Below, piece after piece: positions 22,746-33,500 of a DNA stretch of 64,000 nucleotides (its first letter is position 1; every line of letters begins with the position of its first letter). The stretch spans positions 254,098,733 to 254,162,732 of the forward strand of contig NC_085137.1 of assembly GCF_035046485.1 (NCBI RefSeq), read 5' to 3'. The stretch comes from Aedes albopictus (lineage: Eukaryota; Arthropoda; Insecta; Diptera; Culicidae). The position numbers and the translations under genes are program-made. The notes under the pieces are model-generated. The model was not told the origin of the DNA. It was given only the letters and a program-made list of their open reading frames with translations, and did no database searches.

Positions 22746-23440
22746 TAAATTTTTTTTTTTTTAAGTGATTACGGCGGTAGCAACACTGTGCTTATGTTCT
22801 ACACCGCACCCTTTCCCTACATTTGCTTCTAGGAGCCTCTATTTTTGTTTCAACACACAGAAGTACGTAGGCGTGTGTGGCCCAAGTCGACACTGTTTTG
22901 GCCTGCGTTGAACAAAAATAGTTTTAATAAAAGCTTCCCCTTTTTTTCTTTTTGTCAATTGTTTTTTTTGTAGTATGGTCCATGTATTTAGTTAGGTTCT
23001 TGTCAATTTGTCAGTTATTCGAAGTAGATCTCCTCCAAGGTAATAGTCAATAGTCATTCTGATCTGTTCTATCATAGCAGCTTTAGTCTTTGCTTTATTG
23101 AAGTGTAGTTTTATTGGAAATATGCTGAATGTCGTTATTAAAAAGAGACGTCTGGAACTGTGTCCTGCTAGTTGTGCACATGCACATACGTCATGTCTTA
23201 ATAATGCCTAGGAGATTAACGAAAACACGTGTGTCCGGTCGGATGTCCATTGCGTAGAAAGTCAAGGAAAATAGGTTTCTTTATTGTCAATTGTTATGTA
23301 AGCAAGCCTCGCTTGAAGCACTTCCCGTGAGAACCCTGTCATCTGTACACCAACTATCCGTATCTTCGTACACAGCTAAATACTGTACTGTCAACCGGCG
23401 AAAAGCCTACGGGTAAATGAATAATAATGCTGTCTAGCGC
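22746..23440. other. unassigned intergenic DNA
   Basis: Begins with a T-run (about 22750-22764). I recognised no gene or repeat of known type in it. Confidence 0.5.
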
Positions 23441-23448
23441 ATTGTTTC

Positions 23449-24018
23449 TAGTAATCCTACATTATAGAGATCTGCGGAGGCGGCCATTGTAAGCCAATCG
23501 TGCAGAAAGAACTGTCAAAGTGTGAGCCAAATGAACAGGCTGATCGTTCGTAAGAAGGCGTCGATTGAACGGTATTGCAATCCGAACTAAATAAATTAAA
23601 ATTATTTATTTTTAATATCGAGAAATTGACGGTATATGTAAGTTTAGTAAAAAGAAAGAATTTAATTAATTCTGCTTTCAAAAGCTCAAGCTTATGACGA
23701 AACTTTTGTTGCTGCACTTCTCGAAAAAACTTTCATTGCTGCTTCTTGCTTCATTTCTGCCGATATGTTTAGCTTAACACTTTGCAATAAATTTCAGATT
23801 TCATCGATTGCTCCGCTATTTTTTTCAAAATTTTGAAAAAAAAAAAATCTACCATAATTAGAAAATGTAAACAAAACAACTTGAACCACTACGAAGTCAC
23901 GCACAAAGTTTGAACATCTAGCTTTGCAGCAAGTGTTGGCAGCTGATGTAAACAAAATGAACAGCGTTGCCGAATCGACATATGTAACTTCCGCTTATCT
24001 CTATGTAGAGGATTTCTA
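23449..24018. mobile_element. m8bp-type MITE, copy 2
   Basis: Same element as 10556-11123 (TAGTAATCC...GGATTTCTA), with exact 8-bp target duplication ATTGTTTC at 23441-23448 and 24019-24026. Differs from the other copies at very few positions, mostly in an A-run. Confidence 0.9.
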
Positions 24019-24676
24019 ATTGTTTCCTATCGGCCACTATTTTAGTCGAGTCCCAACTGCAAGCTTTTTTCCAATCTTAGCGTCAATTGTCTTCTAGATC
24101 CTTTTAGATAGATTCATCGAATCAGTCGAACCCGTATGTTAAAATATAGTCGATTCTGTGTCAAATTGTTTTCTTGATTTCTACTTCTCTGTGTTCATCT
24201 CTTGTGGCCTTAAATTGTCATCGGTAAAAAACCCACAGAAACATGTAACTGAACTCCTGGTGTTTTTTCTGTTGGTGTCATAACACCATCTAAGAAATAA
24301 ACAAAAATACGCCAAGTTGGTCAGTTGATTGTAATAAAACAAAAATTGCTTGTCAACTATTATGTATTCATCCCCCTACAAATACTATGAAAAATATTCA
24401 AATTCGTTCTGTCCTATCGGTCCTACCTCGATAAACCATGTCATTTTCTCATGCGGGCCTTGAAATGTCAACCTAGTCATACAAAAGTAACGTTGTTCAG
24501 TTAATAAAAAGCAGTCAGCTTTTGTCCAAAATGACACGTCGAATGCATTGATGTCAACAATGCGTTTAAATGTTCGCACGTTAGCTTCGAATCTATCAGC
24601 ACAACTAAGTGCTGCAAATCTCCTTCCCACTATTAATTCGTCGGTTGATTTTAATTGCATTATTTAAAGAAAATAT

Positions 24677-24812
24677 TGTCAAGGACGACAAACCAATCGT
24701 AGTAGTTAAGATAGTTTTAGATCAATCGTAGTAATCATGTTTGTTTAAATAAATCAGTCTATTCTAAACCGTTACCAGAAGTCGTCTTTCCATTACTCTG
24801 CCATTCACGACA
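24677..24812 (+). mobile_element. solo LTR of the copia-2 family
   Basis: 136 bp starting TGTCAAGGACGACAAA and ending CATTCACGACA, closely matching the 137-bp LTRs of copia-2 at 46705 and 49754. A perfect 5-bp target duplication AATAT flanks it (24672-24676 and 24813-24817). It is what remains after LTR-LTR recombination. The orientation matches copia-2. Confidence 0.9.
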
Positions 24813-25310
24813 AATATGACCAACTAACATGGTAAAAAATCGACAAAGCGACTATGACATTAATAAATTACTAATCAAAATCAACCGAGAAACGTGGGAA
24901 ATAGAGCCCAAACAACATTTTGAAGTCAGCTGGCTGTTAAAGGTTCCAAAACCCGTCACAAATCCTATAATACTTTTATTAGGATTTGTAACGATCATCA
25001 AAACCTTCTCAAATCCCACCGACTTGGAACTATTGCTTGGGAATAGACTCTACTGAGCCCTGGCGGTTTTTCCGTGTTTATCGAGCATGTCTGATGCATA
25101 TGATCAGTCATACTCCATCTGCAGCAGCCGGTTCGTGATGAACCGTTGGAGGCGCATTAAAGTGTTAAAAAGGTGATATGTTTCACTAAAGAACACTACA
25201 TTACAATAATCAAAATGAAACTCCTTCACTTTAATACCGTCAACCCCTGCGAACTTGGCCAGGGTTCTTCACCGTAAAAAAAATTGAAAATAAATCCCCC
25301 ACCACTTCAA

Positions 25311-25425
25311 TAGTCCATTTTACGAGCCGATTTCATGAATGAATTTTGACAGGAGGTAGCGTCCAATAACCCGTGAAAACCAATATCATCATCAACATTG
25401 TTGTCACTTCGTAAAATGGCTCATT
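25311..25425 (+). mobile_element. short TIR element (TTTTACGA family), copy 1
   Basis: CCATTTTACGAG near the left and the inverted CTTCGTAAAATGG near the right bound about 115 bp. The interior (ATGAATGAATTTTGACAGGAGGT) reappears inverted in the element at 29020-29357. Confidence 0.6.
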
Positions 25426-25481
25426 GCCTTTCAAATTCCGCTTCCTCTTCCTACCGCTACATTTTGCCACAAACTAATCGT

Positions 25482-26197
25482 CACAGAGAAACAGACGTAA
25501 CACTTCTAACAAATTTCATTAAAAACATCGTCACGAAAAAGCTATTCGACACTGATTTTTCATTTAAGCCTACCTGACATTTTCGAGTTCTCTTCATCGA
25601 TCCACTCTTTGTGTTATCACAGAATGTGTATTTGAGATTTTTTAGGGCTGTTTGCAGTTCAGAAGGAATTTTCTCGGCCTATCTTGATGCATGGAGAATT
25701 CCTTGCCTGAATCATCCAAGAAACCGTTTTTCTTCCATCGCAGTACGCAGTTACGAAGAAATGACAATTCAAATGGCCGTCACCGTAGAAATTTTCTGCC
25801 AGGAATCGCTCAAGAAGTTTCTTGAGCGATTCCTTTTGAACTCGAAACTGCGCTTTTGGTTGAAATGCAAAGAAGACGACTTCATGTTGCTATAGAAACA
25901 AAAGAATAATGATTTTGTATGTTTTGAACAAGTTATTAGTGAAAGAGAGAGTCGACGAAGAGAAATCGATCAAGTCAGTTAGGCCCTTATGAAAAATTAT
26001 TGTCCAATGCTTACTGTACTGTGTTTGATCGGGCCATCACTAGGTGACGGTAGTGAGCAACCGTCAAACAGGAGCAAAAACGATGCCAACTCCGCGAGTG
26101 GCCAATCGACCTACTACTGAATATTTCAACCAACCGTTAAAAAGTTGATCGATGGCAAGCGATGAGAGTGTGACGTCTGTTTCTCGGTTTCTCTGTG
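25482..26197. mobile_element. 7-bp-TSD element, copy M4 (716 bp)
   Basis: Left TIR CACAGAGAAACAGACGT; the right TIR is the same with an extra 8 bases (CCGAGAAA) inserted. Exact 7-bp duplication TAATCGT (25475-25481 and 26198-26204). Its right part, inverted, resembles M1 (GCAAAAACGATGC, CGTCAAACAGGAGC, GTAGTGAGCAA). It is the longest copy; a 94-codon ORF at 25611-25895 is the only long frame and matches no transposase I recognise. Confidence 0.85.
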
Positions 26198-26507
26198 TAA
26201 TCGTCATATTGGATAACCTAAATGTATAGGGCACTGCATGAAATTATCTCCTTCTCTTTCACTCTTACAGAAGTTTTGTAAACAACAAGGCCAAGAAATG
26301 TCAAAATCGCATACAAAATCATAACAATGCAGTGCGATCTTGATATTATCTTGATTGAACTCAACCCAGGAAGTCCGTCTATATGTCATGATCACATGCC
26401 AACAAATTATGTTATACGAAACATAATGTAACAAAATTTGAGATTTTCAGCCCTAGGCAGTTTCATCTCCGTTTTTTTTAATCATTGAAAGATTTAATTT
26501 AACTTTC

Positions 26508-26513
26508 TTTATT
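26508..26513 (-). terminator. candidate polyadenylation signal of the GTSF1-like gene
   Basis: AATAAA on the minus strand about 210 bases past the stop codon at 26721, a normal distance for a short 3' UTR. Confidence 0.5.
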
Positions 26514-26720
26514 TAACAATGTGATTGCTATTTAGAGATATTCATATTCATTGATCAAACGAAACGACCACCAGGATGGGAAGAAAGACAATTCAGTTGT
26601 GAAGACCTAAATGAAAACAACAGAAAGCTCAAAATAGTAATGGAAATTACCTGACGGTATAATGAAATGCACCTATCTCCAACCAACCCGATTCTCAAAA
26701 TCTCTCAATTCCCAAATGTT

Positions 26721-27392
26721 CTACTTTTGTTCCGTTTTAATCTCGCAGCGACGCTTGAGCTCCGCCAGACGCTGGCGCTCAGCCTCCTTGAAGGCTTTCT
26801 TCTGCGACGGAGCCATTCCCGTGCACTTCCGAATGACGTTGGAACGCGCCGCGTAAGCTTGGGGATTGTAGGCCCTGACCATGGGTCCCTCGTCCCACAT
26901 TTCCTCCGCCGGATTCCCCATGATTCTGTTGTCAAGGGATTCGTCCACCGATGACGCGACCTCCGGAACGATGGTGGCCGCCGATGTTGCCACACAGAAC
27001 TTGTACCGATCGAAAGATTCGCGATCAACACAACTTTCTACATGGAGCTAGAGAAGAATAGTGAAATGAGAGCTATCAATGCCTTCCCCTTACTACGACC
27101 CTGGTCACTAACTTACCGCAAGCTCCTTCTGCGGGATGTCGTGTGTTTCGTTAAAAGGGCATTTCACGTACTTGAGATCCTTGTAGTTCTTGCGGCACTT
27201 GGTCAGATGCGTCTGCATTCGGAATTGCATTATCTGGTGCGCCCGGTTGTACGGACACTCCACTAGATCTTCGTATCCCCTCAGAACGGAGCTGCTTTGG
27301 CTACGGAGACGCAACAGTGAATATAGGTTAGGTTTGGAAAGAGAAAGCCGTAGACAAAATTTCCATATTTACCTGAATAGTTGCGCTTCCAT
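26721..27392 (-). CDS. GTSF1/Asterix-like double CHHC zinc-finger protein
   Basis: Three exons: 27392-27373 (ATG, MEAQLF, ends AG|GTAAAT), 27300-27117 (after CCGTAG, ends GCG|GTAAGT) and 27047-26721 (after CTCTAG). The introns are 72 and 69 bases and the spliced product has 176 residues. It holds two C-x5-H-x9-H-x3-C fingers: CPYNRAHQIMQFRMQTHLTKC-type at residues 22-42 and CPFNETH...LH...C at 54-74; the second intron falls inside finger 2. The C-terminus is acidic then basic without a named domain but has EMWDEGPMVRAYNP. The family (gametocyte-specific factor 1; Drosophila Asterix) binds RNA and works with Piwi in nuclear piRNA-guided silencing of transposons. Compact and free of insertions although surrounded by transposons. 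Insects often have several paralogues, so I do not assign a one-to-one orthologue. Confidence 0.9.
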
Positions 27393-27497
27393 TGTAAATT
27401 ATTCGGATCAAGTTCAGAGCTGCGAAGATCAGAATTCGGATTTTCGCGGTGAAAATGCGGAAATTCAGGATCTAATTTTTCTTTTCACTTCACAGCG

Positions 27498-27710
27498 ATG
27501 AACGATGGTAGATCAGAAAATCCGCAGAAAACAGACCGACCTCGTCCGCGACCGACAAAAACGACAGTGGATGATGTTAGCCCTTACATAAGATTGGGCG
27601 ATTTCATTGTTTCTGATCGAACTGTAGAACACGAGAAAAAAAACTACATTCTGGAGCTCGATTTGAATAGGTCGTATGTGCTTTTGTCGATTAAAAATTC
27701 GATCAGTTGA
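27498..27710 (+). CDS. possible small unknown protein, divergent from GTSF1-like gene
   Basis: A 70-codon frame starting ATGAACGATGG, 105 bases from the GTSF1-like start codon on the other strand. The product is hydrophilic with an Arg/Pro-rich start (RPRPRPTK) and a hydrophobic end (YILELDLNRSYVLLSIKNS). The arrangement would suit a shared two-way promoter, but no family is recognised and the frame could be chance or 5' UTR. Confidence 0.25.
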   Translation: MNDGRSENPQKTDRPRPRPTKTTVDDVSPYIRLGDFIVSDRTVEHEKKNYILELDLNRSYVLLSIKNSIS

Positions 27711-28273
27711 ATCCACTCGCAGACCTGAGACGAGACTCGCGAAGAGGGAAAAAAGCAACGTCAAGTGCAGCCCAACTGAGCTGTCAGTTGTAGCCCGTTT
27801 GATTACGTTACCTAAAACGAGGAAAGTATTGCTATCCGAGATAAATTCTGAAGCCAAAATTCACTCCGAGCAGCATTTTCTTCTCCTGTACTATCAAAAA
27901 TAAATTGAAAACAAAATATTCCGATGATTATTGTCGGCGAAGCACTAAGTTAGAATTCGGTGGTTGGACTTCCGAACCGAACTTTTCTTCCGAAGTAGCC
28001 AAGTGTCAAGCTACTTGTCACTGTTGTCACTGTCATCTGTGCTCTTAGTAAATAAAAAAGGCAAAACATTGGTTCTCCAAAGCGCTGACCGCAATTTCTC
28101 AGTAATTAGTGTCTGAGTTTGTGGGATTTTATGTGATTCTTATTTCGTAACGCATGGAAATGGATAAATAGAAACCTTTAACCACCTACAGCAGCATCAT
28201 TATAATGCTCCGTATTCATCATCCAGTGTGCGACAACGGTAGGTGAATCCAATACGGTTTGTGTGGGTACAAC

Positions 28274-28841
28274 TAGTAATCCTACATTATAGAGATCTGC
28301 GGAGGCGGCCATTGTAAGCCAATCGTGCAGAAAGAACTGTCAAAGTGTGAGCCAAATGAACAGGCTGATCGTTCGTAAGAAGGCGTCGATTGAACGGTAT
28401 TGCAATCCGAACTAAATAAATTAAAATTATTTATTTTTAATATCGAGAAATTGACGGTATATGTAAGTTTAGTAAAAAGAAAGAATTTAATTAATTCTGC
28501 TTTCAAAAGCTCAAGCTTATGACGAAACTTTTGTTGCTGCACTTCTCGAAAAAACTTTCATTGCTGCTTCTTGCTTCATTTCTGCCGATATGTTTAGCTT
28601 AACACTTTGCAATAAATTTCAGATTTCATCGATTGCTCCGCTATTTTTTTCAAAATTTTGAAAAAAAAAATCTACCATAATTAGAAAATGTAAACAAAAC
28701 AACTTGAACCACTACGAAGTCACGCACAAAGTTTGAACATCTAGCTTTGCAGCAAGTGTTGGCAGCTGATGTAAACAAAATGAACAGCGTTGCCGAATCG
28801 ACATATGTAACTTCCGCTTATCTCTATGTAGAGGATTTCTA
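28274..28841. mobile_element. m8bp-type MITE, copy 3
   Basis: Same 568-bp element as copies 1 and 2, with exact 8-bp target duplication GGTACAAC (28266-28273 and 28842-28849). Confidence 0.92.
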
Positions 28842-29019
28842 GGTACAACTTTCTAAGGATTTCGAAGCACAATCTGGCTATTCGGGAAATCCCTAACAAG
28901 AATTGACTATCGCTTCAGCAAATACCTGAAAGATGGGCAAAAGAAATAAACGTACAAGAAGTTTCCGCAAAGCGCTGCTCTATTTGGTAGAACCGGTAGA
29001 ACATTAAAATCTTCAACAA

Positions 29020-29357
29020 TAGTCTATTTTACGAAACGACAACATTGTTGATATTGATATTAACACTCACGGGCTTGGGCGTAACCTCCTGTCAAACTTT
29101 CATTCATGAAATGAGCGATCAGCAATAGAGTTAAGAAACTATAGAGGACGAATGTCGCTGCTGTTCCCTTTGTTCTCGTTCGGAAACATGTCGGGTATCT
29201 ATCTGTCAAACTGCATACTTTTTCGCTTTGACACTTATAGCCCGGCCTATCTCTGCCAGCAAGAGATGTTTCGGCAGCGACGCCAGCGACATTCGTCCTC
29301 TATAGTTTATTAACTCTATTCGATCAGCTGATCCGAAACGTCTCGTAAAATGGCTCA
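29020..29357 (-). mobile_element. short TIR element (TTTTACGA family), copy 2, split by a MITE
   Basis: Reverse complement resembles 25311-25425: ATTTTACGAG ends, TTCATGAATGAAAGTTTGACAGGAGGTTACG-like middle (seen here inverted near 29085-29110). The copy is interrupted by the MITE at 29124-29320. Confidence 0.55.
29124..29320. mobile_element. 8-bp-TSD MITE with 36-bp TIRs
   Basis: AATAGAGTTAAGAAACTATA at the left pairs with the inverted right end with one mismatch over 36 bp (through GAGGACGAATGTCGCTG). Exact 8-bp target duplication CGATCAGC (29116-29123 and 29321-29328). Non-coding, 197 bp. Confidence 0.9.
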
Positions 29358-29436
29358 TCTCGGAAAAAGTCGATGGAGCGAGTGCTGGAAAATGTAAATA
29401 AACCCTAGTTGCACCAGCGTTTTAAGGCTCAAATAA

Positions 29437-29630
29437 CCATCATTCAGTTATCAGCAATCATCAATTTTTCAAAAGCAGTTTTCTTCCTCGAAGTCACAAA
29501 ACCATCATTGAAAATTATTTCACTGTTATCCAGATGGTGCCCAGAGTGCAGTGATAAAATTTTATTAACATTGGTTGAGATTTCAGCGAGAAAACTGCTT
29601 TTGAGTTTTTGCTAAACGATGATGGTTTGT
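29437..29630. mobile_element. probable hairpin MITE
   Basis: AACCATCAT and AAAAGCAGTTTTC at the left recur inverted as AGAAAACTGCTTTT and ATGATGGTT at the right. Boundaries and target duplication are not resolved. The remaining stretch to 30140 shows no supported gene. Confidence 0.45.
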
Positions 29631-30140
29631 TTCCTCTTAAGGTTGTCTGATCAGAGAGACACATGAATTGCATAACTAGACATTTTTCTCTTATAACTAT
29701 GCAAAATCGCGTCGAAAATGCAATGAAATGTTTTATAACGTTACTACTTTTAGGAAAATGAGTATTCAATATACTCAAAAGGTTATTTGAAGCTTTTATT
29801 TATAGTTACAAAACATGATTTATTTCAAAATTTTTCGTCATGACCACCCGGTAGTGACATACTATGAACTTCGGAAGAAGGCAGACGTGTCGTTCACCGA
29901 AGCTGATTTTCTAGTTTTTTTCCGAACAGACAATACTTTGCTTGGCGATTGTTGGCGATGCAAAATTTCATCTCAACATGATTTTGTGCGTGAATAGGAT
30001 TCAGTCACACTGCATGTGAGGTGATGCGGTCACGTACGTGTTTGAACCACCAGCCCAAAACATAATGTCAACACAGATAGGAAGAAAAAAATAACAAAGT
30101 GGAGAAAAAGAAGACCGTCTTAGCGAGTCTCGTCTCAGTT

Positions 30141-30373
30141 GCAGACTACATCCCAAATTGGACTATCACACTTTTTTTGATACGCCTAAAAAGTGTGATA
30201 AAAGTGCACATTTGCCTCGGATCGTTTCGACGTCTTAGGTGCACTTATTCCTCCATTTATAAGGAATAAGTGCACCGAAGACCTCAACTCGATCCGACGT
30301 GTCCCTGCGCTGCAATCACACTTTGAAGGTATGTGCACACTATTGTGTCAGTCCAATTTGGGGTGCAGTCAGC
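30141..30373. mobile_element. MITE with ~31-bp TIRs and central hairpin
   Basis: The left end GCAGACTACATCCCAAATTG matches the inverted right end (GCTGACTGCACCCCAAATTG) and the arms continue through GACT..CACA. A central palindrome GGTGCACTTATTCC / GGAATAAGTGCACC lies at about 30237-30277. The central hairpin could form a stable fold if transcribed. Confidence 0.65.
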
Positions 30374-30531
30374 AATATTGTAGCGAAAACCGTTGAAATT
30401 GAACAAAGTTGATACATACAGCAGAATCCTCACAAAATAAGCTTTCCGTTCCATCATTAAAAGTATCAAAAATATCTTCCATACACTGAACACAAACATC
30501 CTCCCTAAATCGACTTCACAGTTATACGCAC

Positions 30532-33500
30532 GGCGAAGACTGGCGCTCGAGCCTAGCTATTTAGCACTGTAGTTGGAGGAAATGCCAATGCAGAACCCGT
30601 AGCTTCCGGGAAGGTAAGCCCAGCTCCCTGGGTTAGTGGGTTGGTGTCAGGCCCTGCGAGCCAGCCGTAAAAAAGACTAGCACCGGAAAATCAACAAGAG
30701 AAGAATGCGAACCGATACCAATGGCGACGACCACAGCGACGAAAAGGGACTAGCGATTGGAAGCTCGGTACGTGGAACTGCAGATCTCTCAACTTCATTG
30801 GGAGCACCCGCATACTCGCCGATATACTGAAGGACCGCGGGTTCGGAATCGTAGCGCTGCAGGAGGTGTGTTGGACAGGATCTATGGTGCGAACGTTTAG
30901 AGGTAATCATACCATCTACCAGAGTTGCGGCAACACACGTGAGCTGGGAACCGCTTTTATAGTGATGGGCGACATGCAGAGGCGCGTGATCGGTTGGTGG
31001 CCGATCGACGAAAGAATGTGCAGGTTGAGGATCAAGGGCCGATTCTTCAACATTAGCATACTAAACGTGCACAGCCCTCACTCCGGAAGCACTGATGATG
31101 ACAAAGACGCATTTTACGCGCAGCTCGAACGCGAGTACGACCGCTGCCCAAACCACGACGTCAAGATCATCATAGGGGATCTAAACGCTCAGGTAGGCCA
31201 GGAGGAGGAATTCAGACCGACGATTGGAAAGTTCAGCGCCCACCAGCTGACGAACGAAAATGGCCTACGCCTCATCGATTTCGCCGCCTCCAAGAACATG
31301 GTCATTCGTAGCACCTTCTTTCAGCACAGCCTCCCGTATCGTTACACCTGGAGATCACCACAACAAACGGAATCGCAAATCGACCACGTTCTGATTGATG
31401 GACGGCACTTCTCCGACATTATCGACGTCAGGACCTATCGTGGCGCTAATATCGACTCCGATCACTACCTGGTGATGGTTAAACTGCGCCCAAAACTCTC
31501 CGTTATTAACAACGTACATTACCGGCGGCCGCCCCGGTACGATCTAGAGCGACTGAAGCAACCGGATGTCGCCACCGCATACGCGCAGAATCTCGAGGCA
31601 GCGTTGCCGGACGAGGGTGTGCTCGATGTGGCCCCTCTAGAGGACTGCTGGAGTACAGTCAAAGCAGCCATCAACAACGCAGCCGAGAGCACAATCGGGT
31701 ACGTAGAACGGAGTCGACGAAACGATTGGTTCGACGAGGAGTGCAGAGCGGTTCTGGAGGAGAAGGATGCAGCGCGGGCGGTAATGCTGCAGCATGGAAC
31801 CCGACAGAATGTGGAGCGATACAGACAGAAGCGGAAGCAGCAGACCCGTCTCTTCCGGGAGAAAAAGCGCCGCCTGGAAGAAGCGGAGTGCGAGGAAATG
31901 GAACTGCTGTGCCGTTCACAGGAAACACGCAAGTTCTACCAGAAGCTCAACGCATCCCGCAAAGGCTACGTGCCGCAAGCCGAAATATGCAGGGATAAGG
32001 AAGGGAGCCTCCTGACGGACAAACGTGAGGTGATCGAAAGGTGGAAGCAGCACTTCGCCGAGCACCTGAATGGCGAAGAGAATGTAGGCACGGAGGACCA
32101 AGGCAGCGGAGGAAATGACTATGTTGGTGCAGCAGAGGACGGGAACGAACCAACTCCCACGCTGAGGGAAGTTAAGGATGCCATCCACCAGCTCAAAAAC
32201 AACAAAGCGGCTGGTAAGGACGGTATCGCAGCAGAACTCATCAAGATGGGCCCGGAAAAGTTGGCCACCTGTCTGCACCAGTTAGTAGTCAAGATCTGGG
32301 AAACCGAACAGCTACCGGAGGAGTGGAAGGAAGGGATAATCTGTCCCATCCACAAGAAAGGCGACAAGTTAATGTGTGAGAACTTTCGAGCGATCACCGT
32401 TTTGAATGCCGCCTACAAAGTGCTATCCCAGATCATCTTCCGTCGTCTTTCACCTAAAGTAAATGAGTTCGTGGGAAGTTACCAAGCCGGTTTCATCGAC
32501 GGCCGGTCGACAACGGACCAGATCTTCACCGTACGGCAAATCCTCCAGAAATGCCGTGAATACCAGGTCCCAACGCACCACCTGTTCATCGACTTCAAAG
32601 CGGCATACGACAGTATCGACCGCACAGAGCTATGGAAAATTATGGACGAGAACAGCTTTCCCGGGAAGCTGACTAGACTGATAAGAGCAACGATGGACGG
32701 TGTGCAGAACAGCGTAAGGATTTCGGGTGAGCTATCCAGTTCATTTGAATCTCGACGGGGACTACGACAAGGTGATGGACTTTCCTGCCTACTATTCAAC
32801 ATCGCCCTGGAAGGTGTTATGCGACGAGCCGGGCTCAACAGCCGGGGTACGATCTTCACGAAATCCAGCCAATTTGTTTGTATTGCGGATGACATGGATA
32901 TTATTGCCAGAACATTTGGAACGGTGGCAGAACTGTACACCCGCCTGAAACGTGAAGCAGCAAAGGCCGGACTGGTGGTGAATGCGGCTAAGACAAAGTA
33001 CATGCTGGTAGGTGGGACTGAGCGAGACAGGACAAGCCTTGGCAGCAATGTTACGATAGACGGGGATACTTTCGAGGTGGTAGAAGAATTCGTCTACCTC
33101 GGTTCCTTGCTAACGGCTGACAATAACGTGAGCCGTGAAATACGAAGGCGCATCATCAGTGGAAGTCGTGCCTACTATGGGCTCCAGAAGAAACTGCGGT
33201 CAAAAAAGATTCACCCCCGCACCAAATGTACCATGTACAAGACGTTAATAAGACCGGTGGTTCTCTACGGACACGAGACATGGACGATGCTCGAGGAGGA
33301 CCTGCAAGCACTCGGAGTTTTCGAGCGACGGGTGCTAAGGACGATCTTCGGCGGTGTGCAGGAGAACGGTGTGTGGCGGAGAAGAATGAACCACGAGCTC
33401 GCTGCACTTTACGGCGAATCCAGCATCCAGAAGGTGGCCAAAGCCGGAAGGATACGGTGGGCAGGGCATGTTGCAAGAATGCCGGACAACAACCCTGCAA

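Noticed and set aside
10564..28542. Identical 86-codon minus-strand ORF in three places as a conserved gene
   Set aside because: It lies inside the three copies of the 568-bp MITE and is conserved only because the copies are young; it resembles no transposase.
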